A stretch of DNA of 64,000 bases, from assembly GCF_017307495.1 (NCBI RefSeq), contig NZ_JAFKHE010000025.1, positions 51,788 through 115,787 on the forward strand, in the 5' to 3' direction. Position numbers and translations under genes: made by a program. Under the pieces are notes generated by a model. It ran no database searches. It worked only from the letters and a program-made list of their open reading frames with translations, and was not told the origin of the DNA. Shown piece after piece: positions 1 through 9,106 of the stretch. The DNA comes from Devosia sp. Lineage in GTDB: Bacteria; Pseudomonadota; Alphaproteobacteria; Rhizobiales; Devosiaceae. Position 1 is the first letter of the stretch. Each line of letters begins with the position of its first letter.

Positions 1-1
1 C

Positions 2-229
2 ATGACGATGATGGCCCACCCGATGCACCTGCACGGCCATCACTTCCAGGTCGTCGCCATCGACGGGCGGCGCTTCGCCGGTGCCGTTCGCGACACCGTG
101 CTGGTTCCGCCCCAACGCTCGGTCACGATCGCCGTTGAGGCAGACAACCAGGGCCAATGGGCATTCCATTGCCACCACCTCTACCACATGGCCGCCGGGA
201 TGATGTCGACCTTCGGCTACCGGGTCTGA
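2..229 (+). CDS. Multicopper oxidase, C-terminal fragment (cut by window edge)
   Basis: The last 75 residues of a multicopper oxidase whose start lies outside the window. The segment carries the C-terminal copper ligands, HPMHLHGHHF followed by FHCHHLYHMAAGM, which are the type 3 and type 1 copper motifs of the third cupredoxin domain. It closely resembles the end of the complete oxidase at 17827-19251 (HPMHLHGHHFQI and YHCHNLYHMMTGM), so the two are paralogues. It probably oxidises Cu(I) in the periplasm and likely shares a transcript with the copper ATPase 13 bases downstream. The apparent ATG at position 2 is internal, not the true start. Confidence 0.9.
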   Translation: MTMMAHPMHLHGHHFQVVAIDGRRFAGAVRDTVLVPPQRSVTIAVEADNQGQWAFHCHHLYHMAAGMMSTFGYRV

Positions 230-242
230 CTAACACAGGGAT

Positions 243-2696
243 ATGCAAGACATGAAAACCGCTACGCTCGAGGTCGCCGATCTCACCAGCATCCTGGACT
301 TTGCTGTCGTCGAGAAACGGCTGACGGGTTTCCCCGGAGTACACCACGTCGCAATGAATGCCGGCTCGAGCACTGCCAGCATTCACTATGACGAGGCAAA
401 GACGAGCCCGGAGCAGCTGGCCGAGCAGATCATGGCGTGCGGTTTTCATTGCCGCGGCGAGACGGCGCCGCGGCACGTCTGCGTGCCGGACAGCACGGTC
501 GTGCCAGTAGGTGGCCCCAAAGCTGCCTCGCATTCGGACCACAAGGCGCATGCCGCAGGCACACCCGCCGCAATGGGTGAGGATCATTCCGCTCATCAGG
601 GTCATCCACCAGCGGCGACACCGGCCGCAGCCAAGCCGCCACATGACGCGATGGCCCATGAAATGGGGCACGGCGCCGGCATGGACATGCAGGACATGGT
701 GCGCGACATGCGCAACCGCTTCGTCGTCAGCCTCATCTTTACCGTGCCGATCTTCCTGCTCGATCCGATGGGCCTTGCCCAGCCGCTGATCCAGCCACCC
801 TTCGGCCTCAGCATGAACCTGACGATGTTCATCCTGGCGAGCGCGGCGATCCTCTACCCCGTTTGGCCCTTCCTCGTTGCGGCGTGGCGCGCCCTTCGCA
901 ACGGGGTGCTCAACATGGCCGTGCTCGTCGTCCTTAGCGTCGGGACCGGTTATCTCTTCAGTGTCGGCGCGACGTTCTTCTTCGACGGTGAACAGTTCTA
1001 CGAGGCGGCGGCCGTGCTCCTCGTCTTCATCCTTTTGGGGCACTGGCTCGAGATGCGGGCCCGCGCCGGCGCATCGGCGGCAATCCGCGCGTTGCTCGAC
1101 CTGGCCCCGCCAAAGGCGACCGTGCTGCGCGACGGCAAGGAGATCGAGATCGCGACGTCCGAGGTTGTCCTGGGCGACATCGTCGTCCTGCGGCCGGGGA
1201 ACAAGCTGCCGGTCGACGGCGAGGTGATCGAAGGCGAGTCGACGATCGATGAGTCGATGCTGACCGGCGAGTCCATGCCCGTCACCAAGAAGGTCGGCGA
1301 CCAGGTGATCGGCGCTACGATCAACAAGAGCGGGACCCTGCGCTACCGCTCGACCAAGGTGGGCGCAGACACAGCCCTGGCGCAGATCGTCAAGCTGGTC
1401 CAGGAGGCGCAGAACTCCAAGGCCCCGGCCCAGTTGCTGGCGGACCGGGCCTCGCAGTGGCTGGTTCTTGCCGCCATCGTCATCGGCCTTACGACCTTCG
1501 CCGTGTGGTTCTGGGTCATCGGCCAGACCCTGTTGTTCGCCCTCACCCTCACCATCACCGTGTTCGTCATCGCCTGCCCCGACGCCCTGGGGCTCGCCAC
1601 GCCGATGGCGGTGATGGTTGGCACAGGACTGGGCGCGTCGAACGGCATCCTGTTCAAGAACGCAGCGGCCCTCGAGGAAGCCACCAAGCTCGACGTGATG
1701 GTCTTCGACAAGACCGGCACGCTGACCATGGGGCAGCCGAAGGTTGTCGACGTGGCAGCCGCGCCAGGCATCACTGTGGAAGAAGTTCTGGCGGTGGCGG
1801 CCGCCGTCGAGCGTGGGTCGGATCACCCGCTCGCAGTAGCAATCGTCGAGAAGGCCGAGGGCCTCACCATCCCCACTATCTCGGGCTTTCTCAACATCGA
1901 AGGAAAGGGAGCCACCGCCAGGGTCGGCGGCGATCCTGTGTATCTTGGCAACCGAGGTTTGATGGAAGAACAAAAGGTCGACCTCCTCGAGCTCGGAGCG
2001 AGGGCGGAGGCACTCAAAGGCGAGGGACGCACCGTCATTCACGTTGCGAGGTCAGGCAACCTGCTTGGCCTGATCGCCATCGCCGACGCTCCCCGCCCTA
2101 CCGCCGTCGCCACCATCGCCAAGCTCCACGAGCAGAAAGTACGCGTGGCAATGCTCACCGGCGACAATGCCGGAACGGCAAAACGCATTGCCGGCGAGCT
2201 GGGCATAGACATCGTCCTTGCCGACGTACTGCCGGGACAAAAAGCTGCAAAGATCAAGGAGCTGCAGGCTCAGGGGCTGAAGGTCGGCATGGTTGGCGAC
2301 GGCGTCAACGATGCCCCGGCCCTGACGCAGGCCGATGTCGGCTTCGCCATCGGCGCCGGCACCGACGTCGCGATCGAAAGCGCGGACGTCGTGCTGATGA
2401 AGAGCGATCCCTATGACGTTGTGGGCGCGATGACCCTCTCCAGGGCGACGCTGCGCAAGATGCACCAGAACCTCTGGTGGGCGGCCGGCTACAACGTCAT
2501 CGCCTTCCCCATCGCCGCAGGGGTGTTCTTCCCATTCCTGCTCAGTCCGCAGGTCGCGGCACTGGCCATGTCGGGCAGCTCCGCCCTCGTCGCCATCAAC
2601 GCGCTCATGCTGAAGCGCACCAGGCTCGAAGGCATCCGGCGCCGGGACGAACCGGTCTCCTTGGCGGACGAGGCTGCAGTGGGGGCTACGCCTTGA
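243..2696 (+). CDS. copA: Copper-translocating P-type ATPase (P1B, CopA-like) with CPD motif
   Basis: An 817-residue inner-membrane metal-export ATPase. The N-terminal 80 residues resemble an HMA domain but lack the CxxC pair. A His/Met-rich linker follows (residues 95-160), then eight predicted membrane spans. TGES (actuator), DKTGTLT (phosphorylated Asp about 489), GSDHP and GDGVNDAP are all intact. The membrane metal motif reads CPDALG (Cys445-Pro-Asp447) rather than the usual CPC of Cu(I) pumps. ATG at 252 is an alternative start. The gene overlaps the next one by TTGA. Copper is the likely cargo from the neighbours, but the CPD motif leaves the metal open. Confidence 0.93.
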   Translation: MQDMKTATLEVADLTSILDFAVVEKRLTGFPGVHHVAMNAGSSTASIHYDEAKTSPEQLAEQIMACGFHCRGETAPRHVCVPDSTVVPVGGPKAASHSDHKAHAAGTPAAMGEDHSAHQGHPPAATPAAAKPPHDAMAHEMGHGAGMDMQDMVRDMRNRFVVSLIFTVPIFLLDPMGLAQPLIQPPFGLSMNLTMFILASAAILYPVWPFLVAAWRALRNGVLNMAVLVVLSVGTGYLFSVGATFFFDGEQFYEAAAVLLVFILLGHWLEMRARAGASAAIRALLDLAPPKATVLRDGKEIEIATSEVVLGDIVVLRPGNKLPVDGEVIEGESTIDESMLTGESMPVTKKVGDQVIGATINKSGTLRYRSTKVGADTALAQIVKLVQEAQNSKAPAQLLADRASQWLVLAAIVIGLTTFAVWFWVIGQTLLFALTLTITVFVIACPDALGLATPMAVMVGTGLGASNGILFKNAAALEEATKLDVMVFDKTGTLTMGQPKVVDVAAAPGITVEEVLAVAAAVERGSDHPLAVAIVEKAEGLTIPTISGFLNIEGKGATARVGGDPVYLGNRGLMEEQKVDLLELGARAEALKGEGRTVIHVARSGNLLGLIAIADAPRPTAVATIAKLHEQKVRVAMLTGDNAGTAKRIAGELGIDIVLADVLPGQKAAKIKELQAQGLKVGMVGDGVNDAPALTQADVGFAIGAGTDVAIESADVVLMKSDPYDVVGAMTLSRATLRKMHQNLWWAAGYNVIAFPIAAGVFFPFLLSPQVAALAMSGSSALVAINALMLKRTRLEGIRRRDEPVSLADEAAVGATP

Positions 2697-3607
2697 TTGC
2701 ACCAGATGTGGAACCGCCCGTCCTCGTACCTCTGCCGGGAAACGAAACGATGGCGAGCCGGCTGGCCGATCTTCTCGAGGCCGAGGTCTGCGAGATCGAG
2801 ACACGCCGCTTTCCGGACGAGGAGACCTATCTCAGGTTCACCCGATCGCCGGAAGGACGATCGGTGGCCCTGGTCTGCACCCTCGACCGCCCGGACCCCA
2901 AGTTCCTGCCGCTCCTCTTTGCCGCGTCAGCGGCAAAGGAGCTCGGCGCCAGCCGGGTCGGGCTGATTGCGCCCTACCTGTGTTACCTCCGGCAAGACCG
3001 GAGCTTCCATCCTGGCGAGGCGATCACCTCGGCGACCTTCGGCCGGGTGCTCTCAGCCGAGATCGACTGGCTGGTGACGGTCGATCCGCATCTGCATCGC
3101 TATGGCTCGCTCGATTCCGTGTACACCGTCCCTTCCCGCGTTGCGGCAGCGGCTCCCGCGATCGCAGCGTGGGTCTTGACCAATGTGTCACGCCCGTTGC
3201 TCATCGGCCCCGACAGCGAGAGCGAACAATGGGTGGCAACTGTGGCCCGCCTGTGTAACGCCCCCTACAAGGTGCTGGCGAAGGAACGGCTGGGGGACAG
3301 GAGCGTCCGTATTGCGATACCGGACCTGAGCGGCTTTTCGGATCGAACCCCCGTACTAGTCGACGACATCGCCTCGTCCGCTCAAACGATGATCCAGGCG
3401 GCCCGGCAACTGCGGGGGAGCGGCCTCTCAGCCCCCATCTGCATCGCGGTCCACGCTCTGTTCACTGCCGAGGCATTTGCTCAACTGCGGGATCAAGCGG
3501 CCTGGGTCGCAACGTGCAACGCGGTCACTCACGAAACCAATGCAATCGACATCGCCCCGGCCCTCGCCGAGGGCGTCGCGGGCCTTAGGAGCGCGCACCT
3601 TGTTTGA
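2693..3607 (+). CDS. Ribose-phosphate pyrophosphokinase-like protein
   Basis: A 304-residue homologue of PRPP synthetase, made of two phosphoribosyltransferase-fold halves. Visible signatures are [10 protein letters not shown] near the N-terminus, DPHLHR (the metal/ATP-site DxH region) and [12 protein letters not shown], which matches the ribose-5-phosphate loop. The KRR-type flexible catalytic loop is altered. The start is set at TTG 2693, which overlaps the copA stop (TTGA), with AGTGGGGG just upstream; translational coupling is likely. Housekeeping prs normally sits elsewhere, so this is an accessory paralogue. Its role beside a copper pump is unknown. Confidence 0.8.
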   Translation: MIAPDVEPPVLVPLPGNETMASRLADLLEAEVCEIETRRFPDEETYLRFTRSPEGRSVALVCTLDRPDPKFLPLLFAASAAKELGASRVGLIAPYLCYLRQDRSFHPGEAITSATFGRVLSAEIDWLVTVDPHLHRYGSLDSVYTVPSRVAAAAPAIAAWVLTNVSRPLLIGPDSESEQWVATVARLCNAPYKVLAKERLGDRSVRIAIPDLSGFSDRTPVLVDDIASSAQTMIQAARQLRGSGLSAPICIAVHALFTAEAFAQLRDQAAWVATCNAVTHETNAIDIAPALAEGVAGLRSAHLV

Positions 3608-3679
3608 CCTCCGACAAAGATGCCCGCCGCGGCTCAGGATACCATGACCAGACCAAACTAGCATAGCCGGAGATGCGCC

Positions 3680-4738
3680 ATGTCCATCAACACCTCAGCG
3701 GCTCGAGCCGCAGCCGGGGCAATCGCCCTCACACTCCTTCTGTTCATGGGCGCTTCGGCCCCGCAGGCGGCAGCGCCGATCGGGAACGGTGGCTACGTCT
3801 ACACGGCGAATGAAGGCGATAACTCGCTGAGCCGCATCGACCTCATCACGGGCGAGGTCTTGACGGTTCGAACGGCCGTCACTCCTCACAACGTGCAGAT
3901 CACGCCGGATGGCGAGACCCTCCTGGCAGTCGGTACGGAAGCCATGACGATGACGATGGATGGCAGCACGGGCGCCCATGATGGCGAGGCCAAAGGCATC
4001 CTGCTTGTGTTCAAGGCCGACGACCTGTCGGCCGGCCCTTCGGCCCAAATCGAAGTCGGCGAGCACCCGGCCCACGTCATCGCCGACAAGGATGGCAAGC
4101 GTGCCTATGTCACCAATTCCGAAGACGGCACGGTGACGGTGGTGGACCTCGTGACAGCGTCAGTGGTGGGCACGATCCCGACCGGCAGCTTTCCCCACGG
4201 AATGAGAATGAACCCGGCCGGTGACGAGATCTACGTTGCCAATGTCCAGAGCGGCACCGTCTCGGTGCTGGATGCCGATGGGCTCAAGGAGATCGAGCAG
4301 ATCACGGTCGGCAAGGCCCCGGTGCAGGTCGGCTTCACGCCCGACGGCGCTCGCGTGTTCGTGTCGCTCCGCGACGATGACAGCGTCGCAGTGATCGACC
4401 CCGCAGACCGCTCCGTTCTCGATCGGATCGCCGTCGGCGACGGCCCGATTCAGGTCTACGCCACACCCGACAGTGCCTTCGTGCTGGTTGCCAACCAGGG
4501 CACCGAGGAAGAACCGAGCGACACGGTTTCGGTGATCGATGTTGCCGCGAACCAGGTGGTCCGGACCATCCGGACCGGCACGGGCGCTCATGGCGTCGCA
4601 GTAAGCGACAACGGCCAGTTGGCGTTCATCACCAACATTGTTGACGGCACAGTTTCAGTCATCGAAATCCCGAGCTGGGAGGTGATCGCCACCATTGCCG
4701 TGGGAGCAGGGCCAAACGGAGTGACGTTCGGGCGCTAG
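3680..4738 (+). CDS. YVTN-type beta-propeller secreted protein
   Basis: A 352-residue protein with an N-terminal signal peptide (residues 1-32, hydrophobic core IALTLLLFMGA, then QAAAP). About seven repeats of roughly 40-45 residues follow, of the type YVTNSEDGTVTVVDLVTASVVGTI and FITNIVDGTVSVIEIPSWEVIATI, which define the 40-residue YVTN/YncE propeller family. Such proteins are periplasmic, and some bind metals or DNA. A Met-rich insertion (AMTMTMDGSTGAHDG, near residues 92-106) may bind copper. It lies 72 bases after the PRPP-synthetase-like gene, in the same direction, so it may belong to the copper operon. Confidence 0.85.
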   Translation: MSINTSAARAAAGAIALTLLLFMGASAPQAAAPIGNGGYVYTANEGDNSLSRIDLITGEVLTVRTAVTPHNVQITPDGETLLAVGTEAMTMTMDGSTGAHDGEAKGILLVFKADDLSAGPSAQIEVGEHPAHVIADKDGKRAYVTNSEDGTVTVVDLVTASVVGTIPTGSFPHGMRMNPAGDEIYVANVQSGTVSVLDADGLKEIEQITVGKAPVQVGFTPDGARVFVSLRDDDSVAVIDPADRSVLDRIAVGDGPIQVYATPDSAFVLVANQGTEEEPSDTVSVIDVAANQVVRTIRTGTGAHGVAVSDNGQLAFITNIVDGTVSVIEIPSWEVIATIAVGAGPNGVTFGR

Positions 4739-4766
4739 GCACTTTGCGGTGCGGGCCGGAAGGCCT

Positions 4767-4784
4767 GCTCCGCTCGTGCGGAGC
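4767..4784 (+). terminator. Hairpin downstream of the propeller gene
   Basis: A perfect 7-bp stem, GCTCCGC/GCGGAGC, with a TCGT loop, 29 bases after the stop codon of the propeller gene. It lacks a U-tract, so it may be a weak terminator or an mRNA 3' stabiliser. The remaining sequence to about 5040 shows no convincing gene. Confidence 0.4.
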
Positions 4785-5039
4785 GCGGTCCTGCCGCCCG
4801 CATCTACCGCTTGGCTACCTTGCAGGCTTGTTCAACAGAGAGCCCGGGCTGGGCCGCTGTCGCCCGACTGCCGACCAGCCTGTCCGATCCCCGCTACGCC
4901 GGCTCGCTGCCATCCGCAGAGTTAACGGTTCATTAGCCATCGCGGGGCAACTTGAGAGGAATCGCGAACGGGATCGCCACGCGAGCGCCAACATTATTGG
5001 CTGTATCGCACTTGTGCGAAAAGAGTCGGGTAGATTCGG

Positions 5040-5384
5040 TTGGGCCACGTCCTGGTGAAATTGCTGAACTGGGCCGCGCTACTGCTCTTGCTTCTGGCGG
5101 GCGCCGCCCCGGCTCACGCGGACACGGATCATGCCCTCAGCGTTGACTCTGCTATCGTTGAAGTGAAGGCTGCAGCAAACGCCGCCTTCCATGTCGAAGC
5201 CCCGACTGCGCCGTCCGAGCCCGTCGTCCATTGTGGCGCCCCCTTGCTCGGCATCCTTGCGTCCGGGCCATGCACAGCCCGTCTTGCTTGCCGGTTGGTC
5301 TATCAGCCCGGGGACGTGTGGCCGGTGTCGCCCCAGCCACCCGGTTTTGATCCGCCGCCACCCCGGAGCCCGTTGACAAGCTAG
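5040..5384 (+). CDS. Small secreted Cys-containing protein
   Basis: A 114-residue protein of unknown function. The leader is a clear signal peptide (KLLNWAALLLLLLAGAAPAHA). The mature part has three cysteines (HCGAPLL, GPCTARLACRL) and a Pro-rich tail. TTG 5040 opens the frame; GTG 5055 would give the tidier signal peptide. It resembles in style the other short secreted Cys proteins of this region (12828-13154, 16921-17292, 22331-22660), and it lies directly upstream of two cytochrome genes. I do not recognise a family. Confidence 0.5.
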   Translation: MGHVLVKLLNWAALLLLLLAGAAPAHADTDHALSVDSAIVEVKAAANAAFHVEAPTAPSEPVVHCGAPLLGILASGPCTARLACRLVYQPGDVWPVSPQPPGFDPPPPRSPLTS

Positions 5385-5419
5385 CGCCATAGCGCCTGTC
5401 GTCAACGGGACTTTTGATC

Positions 5420-6013
5420 ATGAAATTGAAGTTGGTGAGCGCCTGGCTGGCAGCCGGGACCGTGATGCTGTCAGCCGCCGTGTTCGCGCATGGGAACGCG
5501 ACAGGGATTGTCGGTGAGCGAATGATGGGCATGATGATGCTGGGCGAGCAGGTCAAGCTGCTTACGCCTATGCTTTCGGCTGGTGGAGCTGTGGACGGGG
5601 CCGCCCTGGGCAAGGCCGCATCCATGATCGAGATGCACGCCGGCCCGGCGATGACGAAGCTGTTCCCCCAGGGCAGCTTGGACAAGCCATCGGAAGCACG
5701 ACCTCAGATCTGGGAACGCTGGCAGGAGTTCTCCGACTATGCGGGACAGCTCGCGGCGCTCGGCGCCGAACTTCGGAAGTCGGCGGCGACGCCCGCGGAA
5801 AAGCCAGAACCGGCGGCAACAGCTGCTCCCACAGCCGCAAGCGAGTGGGAGCGACTCGACGTCGCCGTCCTGATGGGACTCGAGTCTCGAACGGCGTCAA
5901 CGGTAGATGAGGTCATCACCGGTTCCATACAACTCAGACCTCGCGATCCCGCAACAATCTTCGCGGACATCACGGCGACATGTTCCTCGTGCCACGCCTC
6001 GTTCAGGCGGTGA
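5420..6013 (+). CDS. Cytochrome c-prime family protein
   Basis: A 197-residue periplasmic cytochrome. It has a signal peptide (AWLAAGTVMLSAAVFAHG), a helical body rich in Met near the N-terminus (ERMMGMMMLGEQVK), a Pro/Ala-rich insertion at about residues 130-145, and the haem motif CSSCHASFR at the very C-terminus, as in cytochrome c-prime (PF01322). ATG 5420 is preferred because GGGAC lies 8 bases upstream. The following diheme cytochrome starts 3 bases after the stop, so they are probably one operon. Cytochromes c-prime bind NO or help copper and electron handling. Confidence 0.85.
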   Translation: MKLKLVSAWLAAGTVMLSAAVFAHGNATGIVGERMMGMMMLGEQVKLLTPMLSAGGAVDGAALGKAASMIEMHAGPAMTKLFPQGSLDKPSEARPQIWERWQEFSDYAGQLAALGAELRKSAATPAEKPEPAATAAPTAASEWERLDVAVLMGLESRTASTVDEVITGSIQLRPRDPATIFADITATCSSCHASFRR

Positions 6014-6015
6014 GC

Positions 6016-6897
6016 ATGCGGCTGCTCATGATCTTGGGTACGCTCGTCGGTCTGCTTGGCGCTGGAGCAGCGCTCGCGCTCAACTTTCCGCTGCCTCCAC
6101 CTGAAGCCGTCGCTTCCTTTCAGGGTGATGCAAAGCGGGGGGCATATCTCGCCCGGCTGAGCGGGTGCATCGCCTGCCACAGCAGCAAGTCGGGTGAGCC
6201 GTGGGCCGGGGGAAATCCGCTCAAGTCGAAGTTCGGCACTTTCTACGCGCCGAACATCACCCCCGACAAGGAACACGGCATCGGCGGGTGGACATTCGAG
6301 CAATTCGTGCGGGCTGTGCGACAAGGGGTATCGCCGTCGGGTAAGCCCTACTATCCGGCGTTTCCCTACGAGTTCTATGCCAGTCTCACCGATCGCGACA
6401 TGGCGGACCTGTGGGCCGCCATGAAAGCCATCCCACCGGCGCCACAGGCCTCGCGTCCGCACGAGCTCGGATTCCCGTTCTCCGTGAGGGATGGCCTGCG
6501 GTTGTGGCGTCCACTCTTTGAACGCGCGGACATGACCGCGAGCGAACCCGACAAAGGCGGCAGTTGGAACGTGGGGCGGTATCTCGTAATGGGGCCGGCG
6601 CATTGTGCCGCCTGTCACATGCCCCGCAACCTCGCCGGTGGGCTGAACGACAGCGACGGTCTCGCAGGCGACCCCCGGATGCTCGACGGCGGAAAGTCGC
6701 CAGCGCTGACGGCAGAGGCTTTGAGGGCACGAGGCTGGACCAAAGAGAACCTCATTACTGCCCTGAGGACGGGGGTTCTGCCCAACGGGGATGCCTTCGG
6801 CGGTTCGATGACCGAGGTCGTACAGGAGAGCACCGCCTTTCTTTTGACATCGCACCTTGAGGACATGGCGGCCTACCTCTTGGACCTCGATGAATGA
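6016..6897 (+). CDS. Diheme c-type cytochrome
   Basis: A 293-residue protein with an N-terminal signal anchor (MRLLMILGTLVGLLGAGAA) and two CxxCH haem sites: GCIACHSSKSGEPWAGG near residue 48 and HCAACHMPRN near residue 198. Layout and motifs match the diheme gluconate/alcohol-dehydrogenase-type cytochrome c subunit family. It presumably passes periplasmic electrons onward, perhaps from the multicopper oxidases. ATG 6016 starts 3 bases after the cytochrome c-prime stop; an upstream in-frame ATG (5980) would overlap that gene and lacks a proper leader. Confidence 0.85.
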   Translation: MRLLMILGTLVGLLGAGAALALNFPLPPPEAVASFQGDAKRGAYLARLSGCIACHSSKSGEPWAGGNPLKSKFGTFYAPNITPDKEHGIGGWTFEQFVRAVRQGVSPSGKPYYPAFPYEFYASLTDRDMADLWAAMKAIPPAPQASRPHELGFPFSVRDGLRLWRPLFERADMTASEPDKGGSWNVGRYLVMGPAHCAACHMPRNLAGGLNDSDGLAGDPRMLDGGKSPALTAEALRARGWTKENLITALRTGVLPNGDAFGGSMTEVVQESTAFLLTSHLEDMAAYLLDLDE

Positions 6898-7403
6898 CTG
6901 CCCGTCCGCTTTCCGCTGGCATAGCACCACCGCTTCTGCAGCAGTGGGGGCGAGTGATCGTCCTCCTGACGCTGGTGATCGCGGGGTCGGTCGCTCATAT
7001 GTCGGTGATGACGACAAGGGCATGGGGGACGCCGATCGATCGGCCGTTTGACCACCACTACCAGGCGCAACACTGCGATGGTCCGAGTTGCCATAACGAT
7101 GCCGATCGCCCTTCGGCATGCTGCGGCAGCGGGCCCTGCGCCTGCATTTTCGGGAACCCGCTGTCGGGATCGACAATTGCATCCGGGACGCCCGAGCCCA
7201 TTCCTGGAGACACACGGCTGACCGCCCGGCCGAGAAAGGGCATCGACCGCCCCCCGAAAGCGGATAGACAGACAACAACAATCTCCCTCCAAGCACAGGA
7301 TACACCTCAAAATGACCAAGACGATTATCGCTCTCTCAGCCGCCCTTCTCATGCTGTCGGCAGCGTCCTCCGCCAATGCCCAGGACGCGATGGCCGGTCA
7401 TGA
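6894..7403 (+). CDS. Possible small secreted Cys-rich protein
   Basis: The frame starts at an ATG overlapping the stop of the diheme cytochrome (ATGA). It encodes one hydrophobic leader (VIVLLTLVIAGSVAHMSVM) and then a Cys cluster (HCDGPSCH, ACCGSGPCACIFG). The C-terminal third overlaps the next gene by 92 bases and looks unlike a protein, so the true product may be shorter. The Cys cluster and context match the other small secreted Cys proteins nearby. Function unknown. Confidence 0.4.
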   Translation: MTARPLSAGIAPPLLQQWGRVIVLLTLVIAGSVAHMSVMTTRAWGTPIDRPFDHHYQAQHCDGPSCHNDADRPSACCGSGPCACIFGNPLSGSTIASGTPEPIPGDTRLTARPRKGIDRPPKADRQTTTISLQAQDTPQNDQDDYRSLSRPSHAVGSVLRQCPGRDGRS

Positions 7404-7776
7404 CATGTCCGCCATGGGCGGATCGATGGAAACGTCGCTGCCCGAGATCTGCCAGACCGAAGCCGGCAAGCAGGCCGCCGCGGCAATGCCCAGCATGGGC
7501 ATGGGCCATACGATGAGCATGCCCGAAGGCAACATGGCCATGATGGCCGGCATGGATCAGATGAACAAGGACATGTCCGCCGCGTCTATGGTCAGCGACG
7601 TCGACGTGGCATTTGTCTGCAGCATGATCCCGCACCACCAGGGTGCCATCGACATGGCCAAGGCAGAGCTCGAATACGGCGACGACGAATGGGCAAAGAC
7701 GATGGCCCAGAAGGTCATCGACGCCCAGGAGCAGGAGATCGCAGACATGCGCGCCTGGCTCGAGCAGCAGAAGTGA
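7312..7776 (+). CDS. DUF305 domain protein, Met-rich periplasmic
   Basis: A 154-residue secreted protein. After the signal peptide (ALLMLSAASSANAQ) comes a Met/His-rich stretch (AGHDMSAMGGSME, MPSMGMGHTMSMPEGNMAMMAGM), then the DUF305 signature: FVCSMIPHHQGAIDMAKAEL and a C-terminal helix ending QEQEIADMRAWL. DUF305 proteins recur in copper-resistance clusters, and the Met-rich motifs suit Cu(I) binding in the periplasm. A perfect palindrome directly follows the stop. Confidence 0.9.
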   Translation: MTKTIIALSAALLMLSAASSANAQDAMAGHDMSAMGGSMETSLPEICQTEAGKQAAAAMPSMGMGHTMSMPEGNMAMMAGMDQMNKDMSAASMVSDVDVAFVCSMIPHHQGAIDMAKAELEYGDDEWAKTMAQKVIDAQEQEIADMRAWLEQQK

Positions 7777-7781
7777 TTGTT

Positions 7782-7807
7782 GATGGGGGCGCTTAAGCGC
7801 CCCCATC
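7782..7807 (+). terminator. 26-bp perfect palindrome after DUF305 gene
   Basis: The arms GATGGGGGCGC and GCGCCCCCATC flank a TTAA centre, 5 bases after the DUF305 stop codon. The stem is very stable but only CTTT follows, so it is a terminator-like element of modest U-tract quality. It partly separates the DUF305 gene from the cytochrome b561 gene 18 bases later. Confidence 0.6.
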
Positions 7808-7824
7808 GCTTTCGGATCGTGGGA

Positions 7825-8364
7825 ATGGCCGCCTCTTCACCCAGCCAAGCCGATCGATGGAGCATTCCCCTGAGGCTTCTCCACTGGGTGACTGTGCCGC
7901 TACTGGCGGTGCAGTTCGCCGTTTCACTGCTTCTGATGGGCGATGGCCGAAGCGCCGTCTCCTGGCTTGGCTTCCACATATCCCTGGGAGCCGTCGTGTT
8001 CGCCGCGATCGGTGCTCGCCTGGTCTGCCGCATGTTCGACAGCGGTCCGCTTGGCCGACAGATTGTCGTGCGCGTGCTGCAGGCGATGCTGTACATGGTG
8101 GCGCTCGGCGTGAGCCTAACAGGATGGCTCGCCTATCGCCCCTCGCCCTTTGCGGTGCGCAAGCTTCTCTTCGGCTATCTTGACCTGCCGGTGCTGTCCT
8201 CGCTTCGAGTTGCGCCCTGGGCGTTGTGGCACAAATGGTCAGTCTGGCTTTTTCTGGCGCTGGTCATTGGACATGTCGGTTTGGCGATCTACCACGCCTG
8301 CATACCGGGCGATCGTACGATGGCAGCCATGTCGCTCAGGACACCACACCGATCACGTCCCTAG
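7825..8364 (+). CDS. Cytochrome b561
   Basis: A 179-residue four-helix membrane cytochrome b561. It starts SIPLRLLHWVTVPLLAVQF (first haem-ligand His) and has further conserved His residues in GFHISLGAVVF and WALWHKWSVWLFLALVIGHVGLAIYH. These proteins move electrons across the inner membrane from quinol to periplasmic acceptors. ATG 7825 is chosen over frame-open positions inside the preceding palindrome. The neighbours suggest it works with the c-type cytochromes upstream. Confidence 0.88.
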   Translation: MAASSPSQADRWSIPLRLLHWVTVPLLAVQFAVSLLLMGDGRSAVSWLGFHISLGAVVFAAIGARLVCRMFDSGPLGRQIVVRVLQAMLYMVALGVSLTGWLAYRPSPFAVRKLLFGYLDLPVLSSLRVAPWALWHKWSVWLFLALVIGHVGLAIYHACIPGDRTMAAMSLRTPHRSRP

Positions 8365-8429
8365 GCCGTCGCTGGTAGGATAGAGGGTTTCGGAAGCCGT
8401 ATTCCCTTGGCGACAATTTCTCCCTTCCC

Positions 8430-9104
8430 TCAATGCAATCGCACGGCATCGGGCTGCCGGCCCGACGGCTTCCGCGCCACAATCAACATGGAGCGGGCCA
8501 ACGGCGGGACCCGGCCGATGCGGATGACCTGCTCGACAGCCAAACCGGCACCGCTGAGCAGTTCCGAGATGGTCTTCACCGACCAGAACTTGACGTGCCC
8601 ACCGGGCCAAAGTGCCGTGAAATGCCGGTCCATGCGCCCCGAAAGCGCGAGAGCAAGGTTCTTCACGTAGCCGTGGTACGGCGTCGTGATGATCGCTACC
8701 CCACCCGGCTCGAGCAATGAAAACACCGTATCGGCAAATCTGTGGGGGTCGAACAGATGCTCGATCACCTCGATGCTGATCACTGCTGGAAACGTGCCAT
8801 ACTTGGTGTGCAGGTTTTCGTAGGCGGAGCCGACGACGTAATGTCCCTTGGGATCCCGCCTCTTTGCTTCTCGTACCCTTGCCCGGTCGGCATCGATTCC
8901 AATCATGGTGTAGCCCTTGGCCTCGAGAAACCGGTCCAGGGTACCGTCTCCGCATCCCAGGTCGAGTATCGGGCCGGCCCCATGGCCATTCGTCAGACAG
9001 TCTCCCAGAACCTTCAGCAGCGTAGGCACCAGATAGGCCTGAGGATAGGCAGAGAGGTCGATCGGCGCCGGGGTACCGGCCTTCGCGCGAGATTTCATCG
9101 CCAC
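8430..9104 (-). CDS. Class I SAM-dependent methyltransferase
   Basis: A 224-residue soluble methyltransferase with motif I ILDLGCGDGTLDRFLE at about residues 46-61, an acidic motif II (MIGIDADRARV) and the post-motif region ISIEVIEHLFDP, typical of UbiG-like and methyltransf_23 proteins. The middle (TPYHGYVKNLALALSGRMDRHF) resembles lipid or glycan methyltransferases. The substrate is unknown. It is the last gene of a minus-strand run with the YtkA-like, L,D-transpeptidase and M23 genes, which hints at an envelope substrate. Confidence 0.85.
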   Translation of the reverse strand: MAMKSRAKAGTPAPIDLSAYPQAYLVPTLLKVLGDCLTNGHGAGPILDLGCGDGTLDRFLEAKGYTMIGIDADRARVREAKRRDPKGHYVVGSAYENLHTKYGTFPAVISIEVIEHLFDPHRFADTVFSLLEPGGVAIITTPYHGYVKNLALALSGRMDRHFTALWPGGHVKFWSVKTISELLSGAGLAVEQVIRIGRVPPLARSMLIVARKPSGRQPDAVRLH

Positions 9105-9106
9105 AC

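Noticed and set aside
123..2042. Very long minus-strand frame opposite the copper ATPase
   Set aside because: High-GC shadow frame. The plus strand carries all P-type ATPase motifs, and the minus translation is low-complexity with no recognisable domain.
5737..7305. Long minus-strand frame opposite the cytochrome genes
   Set aside because: It lies antisense to two clear haem proteins and shows no protein signature.
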